Assembly (NCBI GenBank): GCA_017548545.1
Contig: JAFYZW010000114.1
Span: 1 to 64,000, forward strand
Length of the DNA: 64,000 nt
Direction of reading: 5' to 3'
From: Bacteroidales bacterium
Lineage (GTDB): Bacteria; Bacteroidota; Bacteroidia; Bacteroidales; UBA3663
A program made the translations under genes and the position numbers. Below are positions 8,297 to 16,723 of this stretch, piece after piece. Numbering within the stretch: position 1 is the first letter of the stretch; every line of letters starts with the position of its first letter. The notes beneath the pieces were generated by a model that was not told the origin of the DNA, searched no databases, and worked only from the letters and a program-made list of their open reading frames with translations.

Positions 8297-10084
8297 TCAA
8301 TAGCCTGTGTTCTGATATTCTTCTGGATTAAGCAGGTTGAGAATCTCGGTGGTGTTGATTGGACGGACATAGTAAGACTTTTTCCAATTACCGGAGTTCT
8401 GAGGATTGAATGCTGCCAGGCGCGATTCGAATGCACGGAAGCGCTTAAGTGTGAACCAGCGGTTCCACTCTCCCACCATCTCGAGTGCATACTCGTCGAG
8501 AAGTACGTCCTGATTTATGGCAGTGAGATCCATACTGTGGTCGTGTCCGATGCAGGCACGATTACGGATCACATTGAGATACTTGAGTGCATTGGAATCA
8601 TCACCGAGACGCCAGCATGCCTCAGCAGCCATCAGGTAGGTCTCTCCCAAGCGATAAATGATGCAGTCGCCCGAAGTGTAGGGCTTGGAGGCATTAGAAC
8701 CCGCATAATCGCTCGGGTCGTTACCCTTGCGACAACTTGGGAAGAACTTACGAGGCTGCTTTGCATCGGTATAATTATCCTCTACATTGAAGATTGCATA
8801 TCGGCATGCATCCTTCTCCGCCTGAGTAAAGGTCTTACGGCTGATGAAGACAGCGGTATCGCCTAATGCAAGATTGTAAGCGGCATTCCCAACACGGCTA
8901 TCATCCAAACCATAAATCTTGCAGTCGGCAGAGGTCCATGCATAATGGTCGCCGCTATTGGCATTGTTGACATACCAGGCAGTGGTGAAGAATGCCTCAT
9001 AGCGTCCGTCCTTCTCCCCATAGAGGTCAATGAACTTCTTCGATGGGCACATATAACAGTTGCCCTTGGCCAACTTCGGAGTTGTGGTGTAACTTGGAAT
9101 CATACCCTCGAGGTAAATGCCGTTGTTGTTGTTATTGTAGGCACAATAGTGCTTCCAGGCGCGATTGTAGTAGTTTCCTCGTGGATTTAATGCCTGAATG
9201 GTAGAGTGACAAACACGGAATATTGCTTCCTTGTTGGTCTTATTGTTGCCATCGCGGAAGACGTCCTCTATGTCGGGATAAAGTTCGACACCAAGCATAC
9301 TGGCATTGTTGATGAGGTATTCGGCTGCTTCCTTGGCTTTGGTGTAATAGCTCTGCGCTTCGCCTGCAGAAATGGGATTAGCATTGCAGATAGCGCAGAT
9401 CTCGGCATCGGTATAGGAAGCATAACTCAGACAGCACTTGGCATACTGATGATAGGCAGCTGCACGTGTAACATGTCCATAGACATCTTGGGTAACAGGC
9501 AAATACTGCATCGCGAATTCAAGGTCGGCAAAGATGACGTCATAGAATTCGTTGACAGTGCTGCAACTGAGCGAGACTATTGCCGAACTGGTAGGTTCGG
9601 TAGCAAGATACTTGCCACCATATTGCTCAACGATGCTATAGAGAGCATGAGCACGCAAGAAGTGGGCCTCGGCGGCCAAAGCGTTGATGGCATCTTGCGA
9701 GAGTCCAGTTACCTTATCGGCATACTGGATAGCAGCATTGGCCTCATTCAGGGTGTAATAGAAGCCCTGATAGGCTTCGAGGAACATGCTCACCGAAGCG
9801 TCGAATCCTTCGTATGTCAATGCCTTGCGCCAATTGCCGGAATTGCTGACATCCTGCCAGATGTCGGTGCCGCCTTCCGAACCTATGATATAAGTGTCCT
9901 CGGCCTGTCCATAAACGACACGAATCAATCCCATATAACAGGAATTGACGAGTTTCTCAAAGCCAGCAGCCGTCGACCATTCCTCGTCGGTCGAGATAGC
10001 CGAGTAATTGTTCTCATCCAGGCTGCAGCTGCCCATTGACATCATCGATGCCAAAGCAGCGGTTAGGAAAATATATTTTTTCAT
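8297..10084 (-). CDS. SusD/RagB-type glycan-binding outer-membrane lipoprotein
   Basis: This 595-aa protein has a lipoprotein signal with lipobox SMGSC (Cys20). The helical SusD pattern is present: N-terminal TPR-like helices (YQGFYYTLNEANAAIQYADK; AEAHFLRAHALYSIVEQYGG) and a C-terminal RLGETYLMAAEACWRLGD ... LNVIRNRA ... EYALEMVGEWNRWFTLKRF stretch typical of the family. It is translated 36 bp after the SusC gene upstream and forms the lid of that transporter. No enzyme or regulator lies in the same unit, so the ligand cannot be guessed. Confidence 0.93.
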   Translation of the reverse strand: MKKYIFLTAALASMMSMGSCSLDENNYSAISTDEEWSTAAGFEKLVNSCYMGLIRVVYGQAEDTYIIGSEGGTDIWQDVSNSGNWRKALTYEGFDASVSMFLEAYQGFYYTLNEANAAIQYADKVTGLSQDAINALAAEAHFLRAHALYSIVEQYGGKYLATEPTSSAIVSLSCSTVNEFYDVIFADLEFAMQYLPVTQDVYGHVTRAAAYHQYAKCCLSYASYTDAEICAICNANPISAGEAQSYYTKAKEAAEYLINNASMLGVELYPDIEDVFRDGNNKTNKEAIFRVCHSTIQALNPRGNYYNRAWKHYCAYNNNNNGIYLEGMIPSYTTTPKLAKGNCYMCPSKKFIDLYGEKDGRYEAFFTTAWYVNNANSGDHYAWTSADCKIYGLDDSRVGNAAYNLALGDTAVFISRKTFTQAEKDACRYAIFNVEDNYTDAKQPRKFFPSCRKGNDPSDYAGSNASKPYTSGDCIIYRLGETYLMAAEACWRLGDDSNALKYLNVIRNRACIGHDHSMDLTAINQDVLLDEYALEMVGEWNRWFTLKRFRAFESRLAAFNPQNSGNWKKSYYVRPINTTEILNLLNPEEYQNTGY

Positions 10085-10120
10085 TGTTTGAAGTCTTTAA
10101 ATGTTCAATTACTACGCTTG

Positions 10121-13100
10121 TCAAAAGGTGAGATTCACGCCCACTACAAATTGCTTATACAATGGTGCATCATCGTCGTCGCCACCCTTTTCAGGATCGT
10201 AGTCCTTCAGGTATTCGCTCTTGGTCCAAATCAATGGATTAGCTGCGGTGAAATAGATGCGAGCCTTTTCTATCTGGAACTTCTTAAGGACATTTTTCGG
10301 CAACGTATAGCCGAAAGTGAGATTCTTGATCTTAATGTAAGAACCATCAAAATAATTGATCGAAGAACCCGACTGATAAGAGTCAAGACCCGTGGCAGAG
10401 CTTGCATCAGGAGCGGGGAAGCGAGCCCCTTGATTGTCGGCCGACCAATAATCGCAGACAGCAGGCGATGGAGACAAACCATTCGTGCGATACCATCCGG
10501 TAACGCCATAGGCGATAGTCCAATCCCAGCGGCTTACAAGCTGGAAACTGAAATCGAAATCGTAGAAGGTGAAACTGTTGGTAAGTGAAGCCGTCCAAGA
10601 AGGATCGGCATTACCGATAATCTGATAGTCGGTTGCGCTATACTTGCCATCGCCATCGACGTCTTCCACCTTAATCTGACCAGGCTTTGCCCCAAACTTG
10701 GCAGCTTCGTCAGCCTCGGCTGTGCCCCAGCAACCCAAATACTTATATAAATAATATGTATGTACGCCTTCGCCAGGGATTAGGTAATAGTCACCATACT
10801 GCAATGGATTCTCGCTTGTGGTCTGGAGCACCTCTTCGTTATTCTTTGCAAAGGTGAGAGTGGTGTTCCAAGTGAAGTTGCGACGGATGATATTGCGGCT
10901 ATTGAGGGTGAGTTCGATACCCTGATTGCGGGTCTTGCCAACATTCTCCCAAATCTTGAACGTCGAGACGCCACCACTTCCTGCCGAACCGCCTACGGCA
11001 TAAGGCAGGCTGCGCTGGAAGAGAAGGCCGCGTGTTGTGCTCGAGTACCAGTCGAAGACAATATCCAAACGATTGCCCAAAAGAGTCATATCGAGACCGA
11101 TATCCCAAGTGTAGGTCTTCTCCCAACCGAGTCCAGGATTTGCAATGTTCGAACTATACTCACTGTAGTTGGTAGCCACATCCTGCATACCATACTGACC
11201 TGTGGTCGAGTATGCCATCGTAGCATATTCCGCTGCACCAGCATTACCAGTGATGCCCCAGCTAGCACGGAGCTTCAAGTTGTCGAGCCAATCGCTTGTG
11301 CCAGACATGAAAGCTTCATCACTGATACGCCAAGCTCCCGATACCGATGGGAAGACATCCCATTTGTTGCCCTCGGCAAGGATGGACGATCCATCCCAAC
11401 GTGCACTAGCACTCAAGAGGTAGCGTCCCAAGTAGCTATATGAGAGACGGGTGACGTAGGACATCATCTGATTTTGAACATAAGATGACGATACGCGATA
11501 GCCGTTGGTACCCGCTGCGAGGTTGTGATAAGTATAGGAATCACTGTCGAAACCATAAGCTGCAGCGGTGTTGACCTCACGATGATTATTACTCCACTCG
11601 GTTACACCTGTGAAAGTAAAATCATGAGCTTTGAAAAGCTTGAAATTATAGGTCAGGATGTTCTGCCACTTCATATTGTACGAAAGGGTGTTGGGCACCG
11701 AAGCATAAGAACCTGTAGCCAAACCGTTGAACGACTTATTGCCCTCGTAGATTCCCTGCTTAGTAGCATTGAAGTAGCCACCAATGACCGTCTTGAGCGA
11801 GAGGCCTGTGATAGGCTTCAACTCGAAGTAAGCCTGAGGAGTAAGAGAAATCTTCTTGACATTGTTGGTGTATTGGCCTTCACCCGTATCAGTTATAGGG
11901 CTCTGACTGCCCGTATCACCACCCACTGGGTAGAGCACCACGTTGCCATCCTCGTCATAAGGAGTACCCAACGGAGGTGTGCAGAGCATACGGTTCCAGA
12001 TGCGGCTGTTACGCTTATCGTTGTCGCTATACATTCCATACAAATTGGCACCGAAGGCTACATAGCGATTCGGAGAGACATCCACTTTGGCACGCATAGA
12101 ATAGCGCTTCAGTTCATCTCCCTTGAGCATGCCCGATACGTCGTTGTAACCCAATGACAAGAAAGTGTTGACTTTCTCGGACGCATAGGTGGCTGAGAGG
12201 TTATACTGTTGTAACGTACCGGTGTGCGATCCTTCGTCAAACCAATCCACCCACTGGTTGTTATTGATAAGCTGCTGCAGATAACTTGGGAAGAGATTTG
12301 CCTCGTCGGTATAGAGACCAGCATTCTTCATGGCCTCACGACGAAAATCGACATACTTATCGTGAGAATTAATCTCTGGGAAGCGGCTGATTACATTCCA
12401 TCCATAATACGCATCAAGGTCAATCTGAAGTTTGTCGCGTTTTGCGCTCTTGGTGGTGATGATCACTACACCGTTGGCGCCGGCAGCACCGTAGATTGCA
12501 GTAGATGCGGCATCCTTCAATACCTCAACTGAAGCGATATCGTTGGTATTGAGTTCATCGTAGGATCCTTCCATTCCATCGATGATGAAGAGGGGTGCAT
12601 TGTTGCCATAGATCGAACGATTGCCACGCAGGGTCATGTTCATCGATGCTCCAACTTCACCAGTGGAACGTGTGATATCGAAACCAGCTACCTGGCCTTG
12701 GAGGGCTTCCATGACGTTGGTCGTAGGAGTCTTGACGATCTCATCGCTCTTGACACTAGCCACGGCCCCTGTTAGGTCACGTTTTTTGACAGCGCCATAA
12801 CCAATGACTACGGTCTCCTCAAGGTCCTGATAGTCTTCCTTGAGGACGATTTTCATATTGCTTCCTGCCTTCAATTGCTGACTAACATAACCAATGAAGG
12901 ATACTTGAAGCGGAGTGCCATCAGGCACGTTGATTGAAAAACGACCATCGACGTCAGTCACTGTGCCTGTCTGACTATCCAATGTAGCCACATTGGCGCC
13001 AATCAAAGGCTCTCCGTTGACATCGATAATCTGCCCTGTCACCCTATTCTGAGGTGCAGCGGCTGGAGCCGGGCTGCTGGCATCAATTGCCAGTGCATCA

Positions 13101-13159
13101 TGCTGTGTGACCACAATAGACATTGCAGCCACGACCACTAAAAGCTTAATAGATTTCAT
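10121..13159 (-). CDS. SusC/RagA-type TonB-dependent transporter
   Basis: The 1012-aa product has a signal peptide (to about 24), a carboxypeptidase-regulatory-like domain (about 39-108), a TonB-box region ETVVIGYGAVKKRDLTGAV (from 115), a plug domain and a C-terminal 22-strand barrel ending in a terminal Phe (VVGVNLTF), as usual for outer-membrane barrels. It lacks an N-terminal STN domain, so direct sigma-factor signalling is unlikely. A consensus promoter lies 85 nt upstream, and the paired SusD follows. It imports an oligosaccharide or similar ligand through the outer membrane, powered by TonB. Confidence 0.95.
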   Translation of the reverse strand: MKSIKLLVVVAAMSIVVTQHDALAIDASSPAPAAAPQNRVTGQIIDVNGEPLIGANVATLDSQTGTVTDVDGRFSINVPDGTPLQVSFIGYVSQQLKAGSNMKIVLKEDYQDLEETVVIGYGAVKKRDLTGAVASVKSDEIVKTPTTNVMEALQGQVAGFDITRSTGEVGASMNMTLRGNRSIYGNNAPLFIIDGMEGSYDELNTNDIASVEVLKDAASTAIYGAAGANGVVIITTKSAKRDKLQIDLDAYYGWNVISRFPEINSHDKYVDFRREAMKNAGLYTDEANLFPSYLQQLINNNQWVDWFDEGSHTGTLQQYNLSATYASEKVNTFLSLGYNDVSGMLKGDELKRYSMRAKVDVSPNRYVAFGANLYGMYSDNDKRNSRIWNRMLCTPPLGTPYDEDGNVVLYPVGGDTGSQSPITDTGEGQYTNNVKKISLTPQAYFELKPITGLSLKTVIGGYFNATKQGIYEGNKSFNGLATGSYASVPNTLSYNMKWQNILTYNFKLFKAHDFTFTGVTEWSNNHREVNTAAAYGFDSDSYTYHNLAAGTNGYRVSSSYVQNQMMSYVTRLSYSYLGRYLLSASARWDGSSILAEGNKWDVFPSVSGAWRISDEAFMSGTSDWLDNLKLRASWGITGNAGAAEYATMAYSTTGQYGMQDVATNYSEYSSNIANPGLGWEKTYTWDIGLDMTLLGNRLDIVFDWYSSTTRGLLFQRSLPYAVGGSAGSGGVSTFKIWENVGKTRNQGIELTLNSRNIIRRNFTWNTTLTFAKNNEEVLQTTSENPLQYGDYYLIPGEGVHTYYLYKYLGCWGTAEADEAAKFGAKPGQIKVEDVDGDGKYSATDYQIIGNADPSWTASLTNSFTFYDFDFSFQLVSRWDWTIAYGVTGWYRTNGLSPSPAVCDYWSADNQGARFPAPDASSATGLDSYQSGSSINYFDGSYIKIKNLTFGYTLPKNVLKKFQIEKARIYFTAANPLIWTKSEYLKDYDPEKGGDDDDAPLYKQFVVGVNLTF

Positions 13160-13243
13160 GTGTTGTTAAAAAATTAAAGTTGTTCTGTATCATAACAGTG
13201 ATAGGTGCGCTATAAATGTGAGTTTAGATTCATACAAGCGGCA

Positions 13244-13274
13244 CAAATGTAATGAATATTTTCGAAACCACAAA
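13244..13274 (-). promoter_or_regulatory. promoter of the SusC/SusD operon
   Basis: On the - strand TTTG (13274-13271) and TACATTTG (13251-13244) are 19 nt apart. The 5' UTR would be about 80 nt. The rest of the 13160-13481 gap is A/T-rich, with runs of A, and holds the ald terminator; no gene seen. Confidence 0.6.
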
Positions 13275-13380
13275 AAAATGAAAGAAAAGAGAAGAAAAAT
13301 AAAGATTATTTAACTTTTAATATCGAAAAAAGCAAGAAAAATAAGAAAAAAACATTTCGTTTTTTCTTTTTGTATAGCTC

Positions 13381-13430
13381 AAAAAACAATCGACGGCATG
13401 CCCACCAAAAACTCAGCAGACATGCCGTCT
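13381..13430 (-). terminator. terminator of ald
   Basis: On the - strand GACGGCATG...CATGCCGTC (13429-13392) makes a 9-bp stem with a 20-nt loop, followed by GATTG and six T (to 13381). Confidence 0.65.
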
Positions 13431-13481
13431 CCACTATCTGTTTACCATATAGAAGTATTCAGGCAGAAAGCATTTGAGCCA

Positions 13482-14588
13482 TCAAAGCTCTACAGGTTCA
13501 TACTTCATGCCGAAAGCTTCGGCAACAGCCTTGAAGGTGACCTTGCCATCGACCACATTGAGGCCCAGATAGAGCGAATGGTCGTCGCGGCAAGCCTGCT
13601 GCCAACCCTTGTCGGCCAAAGCGAGTGCATATCGCAATGTAGCATTGGTCAGAGCCAGCGTCGAGGTATGAGACACGGCTCCTGGGATATTGGCCACGCA
13701 ATAGTGGATGATACCATCGACCGTGTAGATCGGATCCTCATGAGTAGTGGGACGCGAAGTCTCGAAGCAACCACCTTGATCGATGGCTACATCGACAAGC
13801 ACAGTGCCGGGTTCCATCAGACCTAACATGTCACGAGTAATCAGATGTGGGCACTTGGCACCGGGGATGAGCACCGAACCCACGACAACATCGACCGTTG
13901 GAAGAAGTTTGCGGATGTTGTGTTCGGTGGAATAGACGGTATGGACATTGGGAGGAAGCTCCATGCCAAGTTGACGCAAGCGTGGCAAGTTAATGTCGGT
14001 GATGATGACACTGGCGCCCAAACCTGCTGCCATACGAGCTGCAGCCTCGCCTACCGTGCCACCACCCAAAACGAGCACTCGTGCAGGTTCCACACCGGGC
14101 ACACCGCTGATGAGCTTACCCTTGCCGCCCTTGGTCTTTTGCAGATAATATGCACCATTGAGCGTAGCCATGCGTCCTGCCACCTCGCTCATCGGGATGA
14201 GCAACGGCAACGAGCGATCGGCCTTCTGCACAGTCTCATAGGCAATGCAGATGGCACCACTCTTCAACATGGCATCCGTAAGCTCACGCTCGCAGGCAAA
14301 ATGGAAATAGGTAAAGACTACTTGTCCCTTACGTACCAAAGGATATTCGGGCTCAATGGGTTCCTTGACCTTCACAATCATATCGGCTGCGGCATAGACC
14401 TCCTCCATCGTTGGCTTGATTTCAGCACCAGCTTCAACATACTCCTTGTCGGGGAAGCCACTGCCATCGCCTGCCGTATGCTGCACATAGACGGTATGTC
14501 CATGCTTCACAAGTTCTGACACTCCTGCAGGCGTCATACCTACACGACTCTCGCCCTGTTTGATTTCTTTTGGAATTCCGACTTTCAT
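13482..14588 (-). CDS. ald: alanine dehydrogenase
   Basis: This 368-aa cytosolic enzyme has the usual length. It interconverts L-alanine and pyruvate plus ammonia with NAD. The key residues are all in place: Arg15 (GESRVG), Lys75 (VKVKEP), His96 (TYFH) and Asp270 (VDVAIDQGG), plus the Rossmann motif LGGGTVG at about 174-180. It begins MKVGIPKEIKQGESRVGMTP, which is characteristic of the family. It is monocistronic with its own promoter-like upstream sequence and terminator. It would serve alanine catabolism or ammonium assimilation and is not obviously linked to its neighbours. Confidence 0.97.
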   Translation of the reverse strand: MKVGIPKEIKQGESRVGMTPAGVSELVKHGHTVYVQHTAGDGSGFPDKEYVEAGAEIKPTMEEVYAAADMIVKVKEPIEPEYPLVRKGQVVFTYFHFACERELTDAMLKSGAICIAYETVQKADRSLPLLIPMSEVAGRMATLNGAYYLQKTKGGKGKLISGVPGVEPARVLVLGGGTVGEAAARMAAGLGASVIITDINLPRLRQLGMELPPNVHTVYSTEHNIRKLLPTVDVVVGSVLIPGAKCPHLITRDMLGLMEPGTVLVDVAIDQGGCFETSRPTTHEDPIYTVDGIIHYCVANIPGAVSHTSTLALTNATLRYALALADKGWQQACRDDHSLYLGLNVVDGKVTFKAVAEAFGMKYEPVEL

Positions 14589-14672
14589 AGTATTTTCCTT
14601 TCTAAGTTTTAAGGGTTGTTTTTAGATGAAATTCTGCTATTCTTTGATATGTTTTTCGTGAATAAACTGCTG

Positions 14673-14701
14673 CAAAGATAATTAAATTTTCCTTTTTCAA
14701 A
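14673..14701 (-). promoter_or_regulatory. probable promoter of ald
   Basis: On the - strand TATCTTTG (14680-14673) is a perfect -7 box. The nearest TTTG (14701-14698) is 17 nt away, slightly short of the usual 19-21. Confidence 0.45.
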
Positions 14702-14816
14702 ATAGTTTCCATCCTATTTTTGTAGCGTTCTACACGTTTTAATGGCTATTTGTCATGTCCACTTTCGACATAAACCACCTCACACCTCTCCTATTTTGAA
14801 AAATTAACCGAAAATT

Positions 14817-14848
14817 TTTGGTATATTGTTGTTTTTCCTCTATCTTTG
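14817..14848 (+). promoter_or_regulatory. promoter of ECF sigma gene
   Basis: TTTG (14817-14820) and TATCTTTG (14841-14848) are 20 nt apart. A start site near 14854 excludes the upstream in-frame ATG at 14818 and supports the ATG at 14890. Confidence 0.65.
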
Positions 14849-14889
14849 CCAATGAAAACAAAACAACAATCCTTCTTATCAATGTGCTC

Positions 14890-15447
14890 ATGACAGATAA
14901 TGAAGAAATAAAATGCATAAAGGCATTTGCACAAGGTAACACTCGGGCATTCGAATTGCTTTTCCTCAACTACCAGCCCAAGCTGGTGGCATTCATCGAT
15001 GGCTTTATAAAGGACACTGAAGAAGCACGGGATATGAGCCAAGATATCTTTATGAGGCTATGGGAGCGACGAGAAGCGTGTTGCGAAATACGCTCTTTTA
15101 AAGCATTTCTTTTCAAAACTGCAAAATTTTCAATCTACAACTACTATGACCATCAGTTGGTTAATAACAAGTTCGTAGAACAAATGTTATATGCGCCAGA
15201 AGGGACTGTCAGTGCTGACGAGAGCCTGTTTGCAAAAGAGCTGCAGGGACTCATCGACCAAACGGTGAAAAATATGCCCGAACAACGTCGCCGAGTATTT
15301 GAGATGAGCCGCGAAGAAGGGCTATCTAACGAAGAGATTGCACAACTTCTCGGCATAAGTAAGAGAACGGTTGAAAACCATATCACAACAGCTTTGGCTG
15401 CATTACGCAAAATTACGCTTCTCGCAATTTTCCTTTTCGGATGCTAA
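14890..15447 (+). CDS. ECF RNA polymerase sigma factor
   Basis: The product has 185 aa. Sigma region 2 lies at about 10-80 (ELLFLNYQPKLVAFIDGFI, DMSQDIFMRLWERRE) and region 4 at about 115-170 (MPEQRRRVFEMSREEGLSNEEIAQLLGISKRTVENHI). The gene is followed by a FecR-type anti-sigma factor and then a SusC with an STN domain. That order defines a trans-envelope signalling PUL in which the loaded transporter releases this sigma factor to transcribe the susCD genes. The start at 14890 is set by the promoter and by the family's length. Confidence 0.93.
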   Translation: MTDNEEIKCIKAFAQGNTRAFELLFLNYQPKLVAFIDGFIKDTEEARDMSQDIFMRLWERREACCEIRSFKAFLFKTAKFSIYNYYDHQLVNNKFVEQMLYAPEGTVSADESLFAKELQGLIDQTVKNMPEQRRRVFEMSREEGLSNEEIAQLLGISKRTVENHITTALAALRKITLLAIFLFGC

Positions 15448-15506
15448 AAAATCATTATTATTGTGTGTTTGCCTTGTTTTAACTTTCTTTTCTATAGAGA
15501 AACAAT

Positions 15507-16520
15507 ATGGGAAAAATGAATATTGAACAAATCATAAGGACATTCTTCAAGAGCCGCTTCTCAGATTCCACACGCAACAAGTTCGCATGGTGGATGGTTA
15601 ATTCATCAGATGAAAACAAGGCCAAAGACGAAACGATGGAGCGTCTTTGGGAGGAAAGTATGGGTCAAATAGACATACAGACCTTGAATGACTTGGAGGG
15701 CCTTCGATCAAAAATAAAAAAAGAGAATAAGGATCCATTTCGAACCACAGGACGAAGGAAATATTGGCAAGCTGCCGCCACCATTGCTCTCGTTGTTCTG
15801 ACAGCATTGACCACATACCAGCTGTCTAGAGACAAACGTCCCACAGGAGATGAGTTTGTGCATATCAGTGTTCCTTATGGACAAACCAAACAATTGTATC
15901 TTGAAGACAGTACAAGTGTGACCATCAATGCAGGAACGACACTGATTTATCCCCGCAAATTCTCTAAGGAGAAACGCAACGTCTTTTTACTCGGCGAAGC
16001 AAATTTTGACATTAAGAAAGATGAAGCCCGACCGTTCACCGTAGAAACTCAAAGCATTCATGTGACTGCATTGGGAACGAAGTTTGATGTCCAAGCTTAT
16101 CCAGATGCTCGCACTGTAAGCACTACGCTCGAAGAGGGAAGCACGCAAGTAGAAATCGTAGAGCGAGAAGCAAAGACATCGGGCATGAAATATCTGATGA
16201 CTCCGAACCAAAATCTAACCTACAATAGAGGTTCTGGTGAAGTTACTCTCACCGAAGTAAATGCCAAGCGACGTCTCTCATGGGAAAAGGGTAACCTGAT
16301 ATTTGAAGGAGAAGACTTCAAGACCATTCTCCAAGCTTTGGAACGCAAATACAACGTCACCATCATTTGCGAACATACCGAAAGAATGGGTGGCGAATAC
16401 TATGTCAAATTCCATGCCGATGAGTCACTCTCTGAAGCATTAGATATACTGAACAAACTTAGCCATCACTTTACCTACAAACAAGAAGAGAATACCGTAT
16501 ATATCACTCCAGTGAGATAG
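15507..16520 (+). CDS. FecR-family anti-sigma factor
   Basis: The product has 337 aa: a cytoplasmic N-terminal part (1-85) that would bind the sigma factor, one membrane helix at about 86-106 (WQAAATIALVVLTALTTY), then a periplasmic FecR domain (VPYGQTKQLYLEDSTSVTINAGTTL...; about 118-220) and a C-terminal DUF4974-like domain (FEGEDFKTILQALERKYNV; about 262-335). It should hold the ECF sigma factor at the membrane until the STN domain of the adjacent SusC signals ligand capture. A strong terminator follows, so the susCD genes are a separate, probably ECF-dependent transcript. Confidence 0.92.
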   Translation: MGKMNIEQIIRTFFKSRFSDSTRNKFAWWMVNSSDENKAKDETMERLWEESMGQIDIQTLNDLEGLRSKIKKENKDPFRTTGRRKYWQAAATIALVVLTALTTYQLSRDKRPTGDEFVHISVPYGQTKQLYLEDSTSVTINAGTTLIYPRKFSKEKRNVFLLGEANFDIKKDEARPFTVETQSIHVTALGTKFDVQAYPDARTVSTTLEEGSTQVEIVEREAKTSGMKYLMTPNQNLTYNRGSGEVTLTEVNAKRRLSWEKGNLIFEGEDFKTILQALERKYNVTIICEHTERMGGEYYVKFHADESLSEALDILNKLSHHFTYKQEENTVYITPVR

Positions 16521-16542
16521 ATAAAGAGGTTGAAAACGTTAA

Positions 16543-16588
16543 GAGAGTGAAGAAGGTCCAAACAACTTTCTTCACTTTCTTTTTTTTC
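16543..16588 (+). terminator. terminator after the sigma/anti-sigma unit
   Basis: A 12-bp stem (GAGAGTGAAGAA with TTCTTCACTTTC, one wobble) is followed by eight T. It cuts the regulatory genes from susCD. The remaining sequence to 16723 has no TAnnTTTG box at a good distance; the closest is GACCTTTG near 16628. Confidence 0.75.
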
Positions 16589-16723
16589 TAACCACCAAAA
16601 AAACTCTATCCGCTTGTGTGTATTCAAGACCTTTGCTTTCTTATTAGTGAAAGATGATAAAAAATCTCATATAACCACACTAATTAAGCAAGCAGAGTCT
16701 TATAACAAATAATTACAAATCAA

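Noticed and set aside
14818-14889. Upstream start for the ECF sigma gene
   Set aside because: The codons overlap the promoter and encode no part of the sigma-70 fold.
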